Counted from the stretch's first letter, positions 8,277 to 17,353 are shown. The stretch is DNA of 63,568 bases from Gammaproteobacteria bacterium (GCA_016744375.1 JADGEM010000020.1:1-63568); one strand, 5' to 3'. Made by a program: numbers and translations. Notes: a model not told the origin generated them from the sequence alone.

Positions 8277-10427
8277 ATGACCGCTCAATTACACGCCATA
8301 CCCAATACTGTGACAGAAATACCATTGCAGGATGCTTCCCTGGATATCTGGGACACAAAATATCGTTTAAAAACCAAGGATGGTGATGCTGTTGATGCGA
8401 ATATTGATGACACCTACAAGAGAGTGGCTAAAGCCCTCTCTGACGTTGAAAAAGGTAAAAAAAATCAGGAACGCTACTATAACGAATTTTTATGGGCTTT
8501 ACGTCAGGGCGTTATTCCTGCCGGTCGCATTATCTCCAATGCTGGCGCACAAGCACACAAGCCAGCCACTTCAACAATTAACTGTACTGTATCCGGAGCC
8601 ATTAAAGATTCAATGGATGATATCCTGGACAAAGTTCATGAAGCCGGTCTGACACTCAAAGCCGGCTGTGGCATCGGTTATGAATTTTCCACACTGCGCC
8701 CCAAAAATGCCTATGTTTCCGGTGCTGGTGCCTACACTTCAGGCCCACTTTCCTTTATGGATATCTATGACAAAATGTGTTTTACCGTCTCTTCTGCCGG
8801 TGGCCGTCGTGGTGCTCAAATGGCTACATTTGATATTGGTCACCCGGATGTCATCGACTTTATTCGAGCAAAACGGGAAGATGGGCGTTTACGTCAGTTT
8901 AATTTATCCCTGCTGATCACCACTGAATTTGTTGAAGCTGTAAAAAACAACAGCCCCTGGAAATTATCCTTTCCAGTCACTGAAAAAGAAGTAAAGCAGG
9001 ATGGACTGGACTTAAATGATGCGGAGCAAATCATCTGGCGCGACCTGCCTGATAAAGACGGCTATATTATTAATAATGATGGCTTAATTGCCTGCCGTAT
9101 CACGCGCACGCTTCAGGCTCAACGCCTGTGGGATATTATTATGTCCTCAACCTATGACTATGCTGAACCCGGCTTTATTCTGATCGACAAAGTGAATGAG
9201 ATGAATAATAACTGGTTCTGTGAGAACATACGTGCAACTAATCCTTGCGGAGAACAACCACTTCCCCCTTACGGCAGTTGTTTATTAGGGTCCATCAACC
9301 TGACTCGATTTATTCTAAAGCCCTTTACCAACGACGCTTCTTTTGACTGGGACAACTATCGTAAAACCATCCAGATATTTACCCGCATGCTGGATAATGT
9401 GGTTGAAATTAATGGCCTGCCCCTGGAAAAACAGCGTGAAGAAATCACCAGTAAACGTCGCCACGGCATGGGTTATTTAGGTCTGGGCTCCTCCTGTACC
9501 ATGATGGGCATGAAATATGGCGATGATAATTCTTTAGCATTTACCGAAGAAGTCACCAAAGTGATGGCCATCGAAGGCTGGAAAGCCGGTCTTGAACTGG
9601 CCAAAGAAAAAGGTCCGGCAAAGATCATGGAGCAGATGTTTACCGTGACCGGAGAGATGCTGCACAAACGACCTGAAATGCTTACCGATGGCTTTAAAGA
9701 TGGTGACAAGGTACCTGGAAAGGTTCTGCATGCAAAATACAGTCGCTATATGCAGCTGCTGGCAAAAGAAGAACCTGAGCTGGTGAAAGAGTTAACTGAA
9801 ACTGGTGCACGTTTTACTCATCACAGTTCAATTGCACCAACTGGCACCATCTCTTTATCACTGGCAAATAATTCCAGTAATGGCATCGAGCCCAGCTTTG
9901 CACATCACTACTCTCGTAATGTGATTCGAGAAGGTAAAAAAACCAAAGAGAAAGTGGATGTTTTTTCTTTTGAATTACTGGCTTATCGTGAAATGGTCAA
10001 TACCAACGCAATGCCTTATTCAGATGATCCTGCTGAAAAATTACCGGATTATTTTATTACAGCTGACAGTATTTCTCCTAAGCAGCATGTGGATGTCCAG
10101 GCTGCGGCTCAAAAATGGATTGATTCATCCATATCTAAAACTGCCAATGTGCCGACTGATTATCCCTATGAAGACTTCAAGGATATTTATGAATACGCTT
10201 ATGATAAAGGCCTTAAAGGCTGTACAACGTTTCGCTTTAACCCGGAAGTTTTCCAGGGTGTTCTGGTTAAGGAAACCGATCTGGAAAACACAACCTATGA
10301 GTTCACTCTTGAAAATGGAGAAGTGGTCAACCTCAAAGGTAACGAAGAAGTTGAGTACGATGGTGAAATGCACACCGCTGCAAATTTATTTGATGCACTT
10401 AAAGAAGGTTACTATGGCAAGTTTTAA
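8277..10427 (+). CDS. nrdJa: Adenosylcobalamin-dependent (class II) ribonucleotide reductase, catalytic part NrdJa
   Basis: This 716-residue enzyme makes deoxyribonucleotides with B12 as radical source, so it works with or without oxygen. Recognisable parts are PAGRIISNAGA, the Cys in STINCTVSGA, the region AGCGIGYEFSTLRPK, SSAGGRRGAQMATF, the active-site segment NPCGEQPLPPYGSCLLGSIN and PTGTISLSLANNSSNGIEP near the substrate phosphate site. The C-terminal region that carries the shuttle cysteines in one-piece NrdJ is absent and is supplied by the next gene, 46 bases downstream. The split matches the nrdJa-nrdJb layout known in Pseudomonas. Regulation by NrdR is indicated by the boxes upstream. 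Confidence 0.93.
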   Translation: MTAQLHAIPNTVTEIPLQDASLDIWDTKYRLKTKDGDAVDANIDDTYKRVAKALSDVEKGKKNQERYYNEFLWALRQGVIPAGRIISNAGAQAHKPATSTINCTVSGAIKDSMDDILDKVHEAGLTLKAGCGIGYEFSTLRPKNAYVSGAGAYTSGPLSFMDIYDKMCFTVSSAGGRRGAQMATFDIGHPDVIDFIRAKREDGRLRQFNLSLLITTEFVEAVKNNSPWKLSFPVTEKEVKQDGLDLNDAEQIIWRDLPDKDGYIINNDGLIACRITRTLQAQRLWDIIMSSTYDYAEPGFILIDKVNEMNNNWFCENIRATNPCGEQPLPPYGSCLLGSINLTRFILKPFTNDASFDWDNYRKTIQIFTRMLDNVVEINGLPLEKQREEITSKRRHGMGYLGLGSSCTMMGMKYGDDNSLAFTEEVTKVMAIEGWKAGLELAKEKGPAKIMEQMFTVTGEMLHKRPEMLTDGFKDGDKVPGKVLHAKYSRYMQLLAKEEPELVKELTETGARFTHHSSIAPTGTISLSLANNSSNGIEPSFAHHYSRNVIREGKKTKEKVDVFSFELLAYREMVNTNAMPYSDDPAEKLPDYFITADSISPKQHVDVQAAAQKWIDSSISKTANVPTDYPYEDFKDIYEYAYDKGLKGCTTFRFNPEVFQGVLVKETDLENTTYEFTLENGEVVNLKGNEEVEYDGEMHTAANLFDALKEGYYGKF

Positions 10428-10473
10428 CCAAACGGACTTTAACACCAGAATAACTGCAGGAATATAGAGGTTT

Positions 10474-11181
10474 ATGAACATGGCAATAAAAATAGACAGC
10501 AAAATTGTCGGCTACAAAGTAGTGACAGAGAATGATAAAAAAGAACCCACAGAATCATGTAATGATGATCACATTAATAATGTTGAAAGCATGCACGAAA
10601 AACTTGAGCGTCCTGAAATGCTCCTGGGGTCAACCTATAAAATTAAAACACCCCAATCAGAGCATGCTCTGTACATTACCATTAATGACATGATTCTGAA
10701 TATGGGGACAGAGCATGAAGAACGCCGTCCTTATGAAGTCTTCATCAATTCTAAAAATATGGAGCATTTTCAATGGGTGCTGGCTCTAACCCGAGTGATC
10801 TCTGCTGTCTTCCGTAAAGGTGGTGATGCATGCTTTCTGGTTGAAGAACTCAAAGCCGTTTTTGATCCTAAAGGAGGCTACTTTAAAAAAGGGGGGGTCT
10901 TCATGCCTTCTCTGGTGGCCGAAATCGGGTGCGCCATTGAGTCACATATGAAATTCATCGGTATGCTTAAAGAAAGCGAACTGGATGGACATCAAAAAAA
11001 GCTCATTGCCCAAAAACGTAAAGAGTTTGACGAAAAAAATAAAGCTCAGCAAAACAGCGAAGCCGATGATAATGATTTTCCAGAAAAAGCCCAACTTTGT
11101 AGCAAATGCCAGACCAAAGCACTGGTTCTAATGGATGGTTGTATGACTTGCCTAAGCTGTGGTGATAGTAAGTGTGGCTAG
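10474..11181 (+). CDS. nrdJb: Class II ribonucleotide reductase subunit NrdJb
   Basis: This 235-residue protein corresponds to the C-terminal part of one-piece NrdJ. The middle is a TSCPD-like domain (SKNMEHFQWVLALTRVISAV, FFKKGGVFMPSLVAEIG-type segment). The end is Cys-rich, with CSKCQ, CMTCLSC and a final CG, likely the redox-active cysteines that re-reduce the NrdJa active site. AGAGG precedes the ATG at 10474. A second ATG follows two codons later. A hairpin terminator follows at 11194. Dependence on NrdJa is inferred from the Pseudomonas system. Confidence 0.85.
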   Translation: MNMAIKIDSKIVGYKVVTENDKKEPTESCNDDHINNVESMHEKLERPEMLLGSTYKIKTPQSEHALYITINDMILNMGTEHEERRPYEVFINSKNMEHFQWVLALTRVISAVFRKGGDACFLVEELKAVFDPKGGYFKKGGVFMPSLVAEIGCAIESHMKFIGMLKESELDGHQKKLIAQKRKEFDEKNKAQQNSEADDNDFPEKAQLCSKCQTKALVLMDGCMTCLSCGDSKCG

Positions 11182-11193
11182 GAGTCTGTGGAG

Positions 11194-11218
11194 AAAGCCT
11201 GCGCTGAGGGCAGGCTTT
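11194..11218. terminator. Terminator between nrdJb and the crotonase gene
   Basis: AAAGCCTGC (11194-11202) pairs perfectly with GCAGGCTTT (11210-11218) over a seven-base loop. It lies between two convergent genes whose stops flank it, so it may serve both. Confidence 0.75.
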
Positions 11219-11219
11219 A

Positions 11220-11978
11220 TTACTTATCAATAATAGAGTTCCATAGCAAACGAGATGACATTTCAAAATGTTCTTCCAGTTCATAGGTCTTAGGCCGTGT
11301 CAGCTGTTTGGTTAAGTTGAGTGTTGAGCCTGGAATCTGGTACATTTCTTCAAGTTTTGCCAAACTCGCTTCTTTAAGTTGCTGCTCGGAAACGACCTCA
11401 CTCACCAGACATAATTCCCTGGCTTTATGGGCAGAAATCGATTTTCCAGCCATTAAAACTTCCATTGTCCGGGTCGAACCCATCTGGCGATTCATGAAAA
11501 AAGACACGGCACCAGCGGGGGTTACTCCAAGTTGTAAACCGGGAAATTCAATACTGAGATTTTCAGAAGCAATTCGATAATCGCAAGCCAGAAAATAGCC
11601 GAATGAATCAATGGAAACCTTGCCCTGGACAGCGACCACATTGGGTTTAGAAAACTCGTTTATCGCTAAAGTCAGGCGCTTAATCGCATTACCATAACGG
11701 GTCACACCCATCTCTTTTTGAACATATCCGGTATTGTCCTGAATTGACTTGATGAAATTCTTCAGCACCTCAATACGCTCATACTCAGCAGTATGTATGG
11801 TAAGAATCCCTCTAATGCTCTTATCAATTTCTATCGCATTCAAGCATTCCAGCATTTCATGCATTTTGGAAGTATCCATAGCCATTTTAAATGACTCGGA
11901 TTTAAGGCTAATAATCGCCGTCTGACCTTCATAAAAACAAGAGAAAACATCACTATCGAAATTACTATAATCATTCAT
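11220..11978 (-). CDS. Enoyl-CoA hydratase/isomerase (crotonase) family protein
   Basis: The 252-residue protein has the crotonase fold: a beta strand GQTAIISLKS at the start, a core helix region around SKPNVVAVQGKVSIDSFGYF, then LACDYRIASENLSIEFPGLQLGVTPAGAVSFFM, the oxyanion-hole and active-site stretch, followed by MEVLMAGKSISAHKARELCLVSEVV. In hydratases Glu residues sit in the positions here occupied by Ser and Pro-Ala-Gly, so a classical hydratase reaction is not assured. The N-terminal half has an unusually polar insert (HTAEYERIEVLKNFIKS). It is convergent with nrdJb and stands alone. Substrate unknown. Confidence 0.8.
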   Translation of the reverse strand: MNDYSNFDSDVFSCFYEGQTAIISLKSESFKMAMDTSKMHEMLECLNAIEIDKSIRGILTIHTAEYERIEVLKNFIKSIQDNTGYVQKEMGVTRYGNAIKRLTLAINEFSKPNVVAVQGKVSIDSFGYFLACDYRIASENLSIEFPGLQLGVTPAGAVSFFMNRQMGSTRTMEVLMAGKSISAHKARELCLVSEVVSEQQLKEASLAKLEEMYQIPGSTLNLTKQLTRPKTYELEEHFEMSSRLLWNSIIDK

Positions 11979-12094
11979 AAATCAGACCTGTTTTGTATTA
12001 TTATTTGTCATGCATGCATCCTGCATACGACTTACTTAATTATGCTGTTATAAATTTCATTGTAACGACTTATTGTGACCAATGCACGGGGAAA

Positions 12095-13054
12095 TTACCA
12101 GGCCATTTTTTCTATTTCCAGGTACATACTATTAATATGTTTACCAAAATTTGTATCAAAACCTTCCCAGGATTTATAGTCATTAAATTGACCAATGACT
12201 TTTGCTTTAATTTCAAAATCCTGCAGGTCATCATCAAAACCTGTTTGCACCACTTCTTTTACTTTAATAAGATAATTCAAAAAAGGTTTTACTGCAGTCT
12301 CGCTTTTACCCGTAGGCCCATGACCCGGCACATAAGTATTCATATTCAGTCCAATCGCATACTCAAGTGCTTTGATATTACCCAGCATACTGGCACTATT
12401 ATCAAAACGTCCCATTCGATGGTAAAAGCTGTTATCACCAAGAAAGAGAGTTTTGCTGTTAATATGTTCCACCATAATGTCAGTATTCGTATGTGCTGGG
12501 ATCATGGAGTGAATACGAAAATGCTGCCCATCGACATCAATCACATCCCCCTGGTTCACAGCAAATTCAGGAGACACAACTTTAGTCCCTTTAGTTTTTC
12601 CCTCAGTCAGACGTACCATCATATCCACCCAGATAAGACCCTGCTCACCATTGGCCTGTGTGATCATGTCCGGATGACCATAAATTTTAACATCTGAATA
12701 TTTTTCTTTAATTGCCTGATTAGCCAGCCAATGATCGCCATGAATATGGGTATTAAATACAGCCAGAACAGGTTTGTCAGAAATTTTTTCAATTTCTTTA
12801 AGCACCTCAAGACCCACACTATAAGCAGAACCGGGATCAATAACAATTAACCCATTATCCGAAACAATTAAGCCAGGGTTGTTCATAAAACCATGATTAG
12901 CGGCATTAGGCTCAGATAAAGGACCGTGCATGATATAGACATTCTGATTCACCTTCTCAAATTGAAAGTGACCCTCTTCCCCCAGATCCCAGGCATACAC
13001 TTTAGTTAATGCCACAAAAAATAAGCTTAATACAATAAAAAATCTTCTTACCAT
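12095..13054 (-). CDS. Periplasmic metallo-beta-lactamase-fold hydrolase
   Basis: This 319-residue protein has a signal peptide (about 1-21, ending KVYA) and an MBL fold. The zinc ligands are visible in NTHIHGDHW, in the His of IPAHTNTD, the Asp of LFLGDNSF and the His of YVPGHGPTG. It resembles the SoxH/quinoprotein-relay MBL proteins found beside methylotrophy or sulfur genes, with VDGQHFRIHSM before the third ligand. No such partner is nearby; neighbours are a crotonase gene and small secreted proteins. The reaction is unknown. A short RR pair and hydrophobic core in the leader suggest export. Confidence 0.85.
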   Translation of the reverse strand: MVRRFFIVLSLFFVALTKVYAWDLGEEGHFQFEKVNQNVYIMHGPLSEPNAANHGFMNNPGLIVSDNGLIVIDPGSAYSVGLEVLKEIEKISDKPVLAVFNTHIHGDHWLANQAIKEKYSDVKIYGHPDMITQANGEQGLIWVDMMVRLTEGKTKGTKVVSPEFAVNQGDVIDVDGQHFRIHSMIPAHTNTDIMVEHINSKTLFLGDNSFYHRMGRFDNSASMLGNIKALEYAIGLNMNTYVPGHGPTGKSETAVKPFLNYLIKVKEVVQTGFDDDLQDFEIKAKVIGQFNDYKSWEGFDTNFGKHINSMYLEIEKMAW

Positions 13055-13336
13055 GGTTTTAATTACCTATTATTTAAACTATTAACTGTTTAAAGATACA
13101 CCATTTTCAAAAAAAGACAATTAACATTATCCATGGCATTTATTGTGGAAAACCTGCCTGTGCCAGGCATGATTGAGAATAGGTGTGAGTTGAACGGATG
13201 CTCAGTGTGCACTATTTAGGAACAGTTATTCAGAGCATTCAATTCAGAAGCTATTGACTCATCGCAGGTCATTTTGGATAAGTGATTTTTTCAGGAGGTA
13301 ATCATGACAATTGAGTAAGCAGTAGACAGAATAATC

Positions 13337-13609
13337 TCACTTATTCTGTGAAAAATCATTCCAGGTTTTCAGGGCTGCTTGTGCCGCCTGTGTGTGTATT
13401 TTGACAGCACGTTCCTGAGCAACAATGAAAGCTTTCATGCAACGTTGATATTCATCAACATCTCGAGTATAGCGGCTTTTATAATAGGATGTTGCTAACC
13501 ATAAGGGCTCGGTTGGCTTGTAACAGTGAGGAGTGGGTTCAAAAGTATCTGCATATGAGACACTGGCCAGCAATAGACTCAATAGTAAAAAAACACCTGA
13601 TTTCATCAT
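13337..13609 (-). CDS. Small secreted protein, paralogue of the next gene
   Basis: I choose the ATG at 13609 because AGAAGG precedes it by three bases and the product then begins with a clean signal peptide (MMKSGVFLLLSLLLASVSYA). The mature part is about 70 residues: HCYKPTEPLWLATSYYKSRY followed by TRDVDEYQRCMKAFIVAQE and an Ala/Lys-rich helix. The pattern CYKP, YK.RY, EYQRC.K.F is shared with the protein at 13649-13999. The two cysteines probably form a disulfide. I do not recognise the family. The two genes are 39 bases apart and likely one transcript. Confidence 0.7.
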   Translation of the reverse strand: MMKSGVFLLLSLLLASVSYADTFEPTPHCYKPTEPLWLATSYYKSRYTRDVDEYQRCMKAFIVAQERAVKIHTQAAQAALKTWNDFSQNK

Positions 13610-13648
13610 GAACCTTCTATTTGTCATTATGTTACTTCATATATTAGT

Positions 13649-13999
13649 CTAATAATTCCTAATATTGAAATTTTCCTCAGCAAAGCGCTCTCTGGCCAAC
13701 CGAGCATTTTTTTCTGCCTCTTCTTTCATGATTGCCATATGTTCCTGCATCTCCAGAAAGCTTTTTCGGCAACGTTGATATTCTTTCATATCTTCAGCAT
13801 AGCGTTTTTTATATTCCGCAGTAGAAAAAAATAGTAGTTTGGAGGGTTTATAGCAATAATCCATTTTATTATCTACAACAGTGTTTTTCTGGCTACTGCT
13901 GGCCTGAGCCGTATTAGTATCATCAATGTCATTTGCCTGAACAAATACAGACATTGCAGTAAAAAAAAGAATTAAAAAGAAAGAAAGCGATGCCTTCAT
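13649..13999 (-). CDS. Small secreted protein, paralogue of the previous gene
   Basis: The ATG at 13999 is preceded by AAGGA and gives a typical signal peptide (MKASLSFFLILFFTAMSVFVQA). After an Asp/Thr/Ser-rich linker the mature domain reads DYCYKPSKLLFFSTAEYKKR and then YAEDMKEYQRCRKSFLEMQ, ending in a charged helix rich in Glu, Arg and Ala. The two cysteines align with those of the paralogue downstream. Function unknown. A frame open further upstream to 14044 has no ribosome binding site. Confidence 0.72.
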   Translation of the reverse strand: MKASLSFFLILFFTAMSVFVQANDIDDTNTAQASSSQKNTVVDNKMDYCYKPSKLLFFSTAEYKKRYAEDMKEYQRCRKSFLEMQEHMAIMKEEAEKNARLARERFAEENFNIRNY

Positions 14000-14215
14000 A
14001 ATAAAGTTCCTTCTATAACAGACACATATTCGTAAATTTATCACTCAGTTACAGTTAAAAATCAGGGAAAAATGGAAACAGGTTCGCATTTACAGGATTT
14101 ATAAACGACAATTAATGTAAATTGTGAATAAATTATCAGTAATATTTTGTTTTATAAGCTAATTTAAAGATAAAGTAAAACAAATAATAACCAAAAGACA
14201 ACGAATGGATTCAAC

Positions 14216-14243
14216 GAAACCAACTATAAGAAACCAACTATAA
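14216..14243. repeat. Two exact tandem copies of a 14-base unit
   Basis: GAAACCAACTATAA occurs at 14216-14229 and again at 14230-14243 without gap. It lies about 90 bases upstream of the small membrane protein gene at 14331 and could be part of its control region. Confidence 0.7.
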
Positions 14244-14330
14244 ATAGTTCGACTGGTCTATTAACACCATGCTCTTAACACTTATTTCTGAGTAAGTAAG
14301 AGTCGAGCTAACTAAATAGGAGTATATGCC

Positions 14331-14489
14331 ATGACATTTGGAAAAGATCCAGTCGTACAACTGACTGTATTTGTACTTATCGGTTTTATTATATCACTGA
14401 TTGCCTTTTCTGATAATACTAAAACACCCTTAAATAGTGATGATCAACCCCAACACTTTCTAGTGAGCACTGATAGTTTAAAGATGTAA
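14331..14489 (+). CDS. Small single-pass membrane protein, 52 residues
   Basis: An AGGAG box lies eight bases before the ATG. The product begins MTFGKDPVVQ, has one hydrophobic segment (about 11-27, LTVFVLIGFIISLIAF), then a polar tail ending STDSLKM. I do not recognise it. The strong ribosome binding site and clear membrane segment make it a likely real gene despite its size. It sits alone between the divergent secreted pair and the convergent sensor kinase gene. Confidence 0.55.
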   Translation: MTFGKDPVVQLTVFVLIGFIISLIAFSDNTKTPLNSDDQPQHFLVSTDSLKM

Positions 14490-14603
14490 ACAAATCTTAA
14501 TTTGAGTAAAGGCATATACCATAATACCCGCATTTATTTTCAATACTATGGTACTTACCTTGATGGGCAATCAATAAAATAGATCAGCCATAATTAAACC
14601 AAC

Positions 14604-16091
14604 TTAACCATTCAATGGCATGTTAAAACAAAATTGTGTTCCCTCTCCCACTTTACTGACCACCTTTAATTCACATCCATGCAAGGCCACTATTTGCTTC
14701 ACAATTGCTAACCCAAGCCCGGCATGCTTGCCTTTTCGGTGCTTATTTTCAGCCTGATAAAATCGATCAAAGATTTTGGATAGATCATTTTCATTTATTC
14801 CACATCCCGTATCCCTGACCTGAACCATAATCTCAGCACCCTGTTTTTGTATGCTGATAGTAATTGCATCTCCTGGTGTCGTATGATTAAAAGCATTGCT
14901 CATTAAATTATCCAGCGCACGTTCTATCAGTGCAATATCAGCATTTACCAGCAATGCTTCTTTTGGACAGTCCAGCTGCAGTTTAATTTCATTCAGTTCT
15001 GCCCTGTTCTGAAATTTTTGCACCACATCAAAAATAAACTCACTGAAACTAAAAATTTCATTTTTAGGGGTCACTTCTCTAGCATCAAATTTCGCCAGAT
15101 CAAATAAATCATCTATCAAACGGCTAAGGCGTTTACCATGCTGAGAAACAATTTTTAGGTATTCGTCACGGCTTTGAGCATCCAGTGTGTCCCCCTTCAA
15201 TGTCAATGTTTCCAGATAACCCAACATACTGGCCAGAGGTGTTCTTAAATCATGAGAAACATTAGCCACCAGTTCCCGCCGTAATTTATCCTGTTCCTCC
15301 AACTTACTCAATTGAGCAATTGTATGTTCAGCCATGACATCAAAACTGCGTGCCAGATAACCAATTTCATCATTATATTGTTTATCAACCAGACTGGGAG
15401 CCGGGTAAGCACTGAAACCATTTTCAGTAAAATCATGCATAGCAATAGAAAGGTTGCGTACTCGGCGAGTAATAGTATAGAAAAGTAGAAGTCCCAGTAA
15501 TAAACCAATGGACAGACTGATTAACAATGAAATAAGACTGTATTGAATGACAAAATTATTTTGTAAGGCCTGATTAACCTGATCATATTCTTCACCTCTT
15601 AAGACCACATAAAGATAACCTTCAGGTTCATTTTCGGTTGGCACATAGGTCACCGAAAAAGCTTTTTTCATGGTAAAACTTCTGGGATCATCTCCCGGCA
15701 CCAGTTTACCCTGAAAAAAAGACTCAATGGGTTCCAGAGAGACAGAATCTCGTTTTACTTTGCCGGGATCAGCTGAGTATGACAGTATTTTTCCTGTCAA
15801 ATCTAAAAGGTAGATTTCAATATTGGGATTAACCGTCATGTAATCATGGAAGGTTTGCTTTAAAGCATTACGATTAATTCGACCATCAACAACAATTTCG
15901 CGTTCACCCACCAGTTTTTTGGCCAGCTCACGATTAAACTGCTGAGTGGTTTCCTGTAAATAATCATAGGTCACTGAATAAGTGATAAAACCATAGACAA
16001 ACCCCATGGTTAAAATGATAAGCACAAGAATACTTGCCATACGGACATAGAGAGAAGCATAAAGAGAGCTGAAAATTGCTCTATTTGACAT
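14604..16091 (-). CDS. Two-component sensor histidine kinase
   Basis: This 495-residue inner-membrane kinase has a first membrane segment (about 18-40), a periplasmic domain of some 140 residues, a second segment (about 183-208), a HAMP linker, the dimerisation helix with the phosphorylated His in NVSHDLRTPLASMLGYLETL, and the ATPase domain with N box LMSNAFNHT, G1 DTGCGI, F box FDRFYQ and G2 KHAGLGLAIV. The start overlaps the last base of the response regulator stop, so the two are translated together. The periplasmic domain gives no clue to the signal; the nearby Cys-rich lipoprotein and Msr genes make envelope redox or metal stress plausible. Confidence 0.93.
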   Translation of the reverse strand: MSNRAIFSSLYASLYVRMASILVLIILTMGFVYGFITYSVTYDYLQETTQQFNRELAKKLVGEREIVVDGRINRNALKQTFHDYMTVNPNIEIYLLDLTGKILSYSADPGKVKRDSVSLEPIESFFQGKLVPGDDPRSFTMKKAFSVTYVPTENEPEGYLYVVLRGEEYDQVNQALQNNFVIQYSLISLLISLSIGLLLGLLLFYTITRRVRNLSIAMHDFTENGFSAYPAPSLVDKQYNDEIGYLARSFDVMAEHTIAQLSKLEEQDKLRRELVANVSHDLRTPLASMLGYLETLTLKGDTLDAQSRDEYLKIVSQHGKRLSRLIDDLFDLAKFDAREVTPKNEIFSFSEFIFDVVQKFQNRAELNEIKLQLDCPKEALLVNADIALIERALDNLMSNAFNHTTPGDAITISIQKQGAEIMVQVRDTGCGINENDLSKIFDRFYQAENKHRKGKHAGLGLAIVKQIVALHGCELKVVSKVGEGTQFCFNMPLNG

Positions 16092-16828
16092 TATAACTCC
16101 TCAACAAATTTATAACCCACGCCCCAGGCGGTTAAAATATAATCGGGTTTAGCTGGATTTTTTTCTACTTTTGCTCTCAAACGGTTAATATGTGAATTAA
16201 CGGTGTGCTCATAACCATCATGTCCATAACCCCAGACTTTATCCAGCAGTTGTGTTCGAGTAAACACTTGACCGGGATTCTGGGCAAAAAATAGCAGCAG
16301 ATCAAATTCCTTAGCGGTCAAACTCAGAATTTCATGCTCTTTTTTCACGCTCCGAGATGAGATATTAATACAGATATCACCCACGGTGAGTTGGTTTTGT
16401 ATTTTACTCTGAAGAGGATCAGATTCTTCAATGGCCTCTCTATGGTTCTCGCTTCTAAGGAAGTCTTCCCTTCTGAAGATTGCCTTTACCCTGGCCACTA
16501 ATTCCAAAACACTGAAAGGCTTAGTTAAATAATCATCGGCGCCCAGTTCCAGACCAAGAACCCGATCCAGTTCAGTCGATTTTGCCGTGAGCATCATAAT
16601 TGGCACCGACGAACCGCTGGCGCGAATGGCTTTACAAACATCCAGACCATCCATACTCGGCAGCATGATATCCAGGATCACTAAAGCATATTGCTGTGCC
16701 TTAAATAAATTGAAACCTTCCAAACCATCATGTGATATATCAGCATCGCACCCCAAATCAAGTAATTGCAACTCAATCAGATGTGCAATATCTGAGTCAT
16801 CTTCAACAATTAAGACATTTTTTTTCAT
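16091..16828 (-). CDS. OmpR-family response regulator
   Basis: The protein has a receiver domain (LIVEDDSDIAHLIELQL, phosphorylated Asp in LVILDIMLPSMDG, Thr in MMLTAKS, Lys in DDYLTKPFS) and a C-terminal winged helix (SLTAKEFDLLLFFAQNPGQV, RTQLLDKVWGYGHDGYEHTV). I use the ATG at 16828, which starts right before the receiver strand; the frame extends four codons upstream to a TTG but without a better ribosome site. It lies between a Cys-rich lipoprotein gene upstream and its kinase downstream. Its binding sites are not identified. Confidence 0.93.
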   Translation of the reverse strand: MKKNVLIVEDDSDIAHLIELQLLDLGCDADISHDGLEGFNLFKAQQYALVILDIMLPSMDGLDVCKAIRASGSSVPIMMLTAKSTELDRVLGLELGADDYLTKPFSVLELVARVKAIFRREDFLRSENHREAIEESDPLQSKIQNQLTVGDICINISSRSVKKEHEILSLTAKEFDLLLFFAQNPGQVFTRTQLLDKVWGYGHDGYEHTVNSHINRLRAKVEKNPAKPDYILTAWGVGYKFVEEL

Positions 16829-16850
16829 AGATGCCGTCAACCAATAAAAA

Positions 16851-16888
16851 GGAAGAACAGCCTGGTCTTAACCTAAGACTGTTCCTCC
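16851..16888 (-). terminator. Terminator or attenuator between the lipoprotein and response regulator genes
   Basis: GGA.GAACAG (16851-16860) pairs with CTGTTC.TCC (16879-16888), and TCTTA/TAAGA pairs inside. On the minus strand the stem is followed by TTTTTATT. It overlaps the lipoprotein stop codon, so most transcripts of that gene probably end here and only some read into the regulator. Confidence 0.65.
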
Positions 16889-17131
16889 TTGTGATTTACA
16901 TTCTTTTTCTGAGGCTTTTATCCAACCCTGACCTTTACAACTATTTTGTCCTTTGCAAGCATTCGTCGCTGTTTTACAGGCCGATGATCCCTTACATGAG
17001 TTAATACCACTACATTTAACCATAGCCTCTGCTGTGGATTCGGATGTTTCATAGGAACTGCATCCAGTTAAAAGTAGAGCTGCGGCAGCCGCAGCCAAAG
17101 CTGCACCTGAAAGTTTATTAGCAGTGTTCAT
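16868..17131 (-). CDS. Cys-rich lipoprotein resembling BufA2-type bufferin metallophore precursors
   Basis: This 87-residue protein has a lipoprotein signal peptide with lipobox LLTGC at about 20-24. The mature part carries six cysteines in a repeating pattern (KCSGINSCKG, SACKTATNACKG, NSCKGQGW, KECKSQGG), very like the BufA2-type bufferins, which are post-translationally modified copper-binding peptides. Bufferin loci normally contain a DUF692 (MNIO) enzyme, BufB; none is present here. AAAGGTG precedes the ATG. It is the first gene before a two-component system. Metal binding is likely; modification is doubtful without BufB. Confidence 0.75.
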   Translation of the reverse strand: MNTANKLSGAALAAAAAALLLTGCSSYETSESTAEAMVKCSGINSCKGSSACKTATNACKGQNSCKGQGWIKASEKECKSQGGTVLG

Positions 17132-17353
17132 AATAATAGCACCTTTTTTATCACAGATTAAAAAATAGTATCAGGAAAGATGTTCCCAATAGCCAATCAA
17201 ATCCCTACCAAATCAGTTGGATTTTGTTTAGTATAAAAGTTATCCATAAAATTAATAGTTCGGAAACTACCTATAATTTTTTTATGAGTAAACAATTATA
17301 TTTAAGGCTTTCTAATACAACATACAGACAACATAGCCTGTGGGAGAATAAAA

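Noticed and set aside
11993..12697. 234-codon plus-strand frame opposite the MBL gene
   Set aside because: It is the antisense shadow of a clear metallo-beta-lactamase-fold gene and has no recognisable domain.
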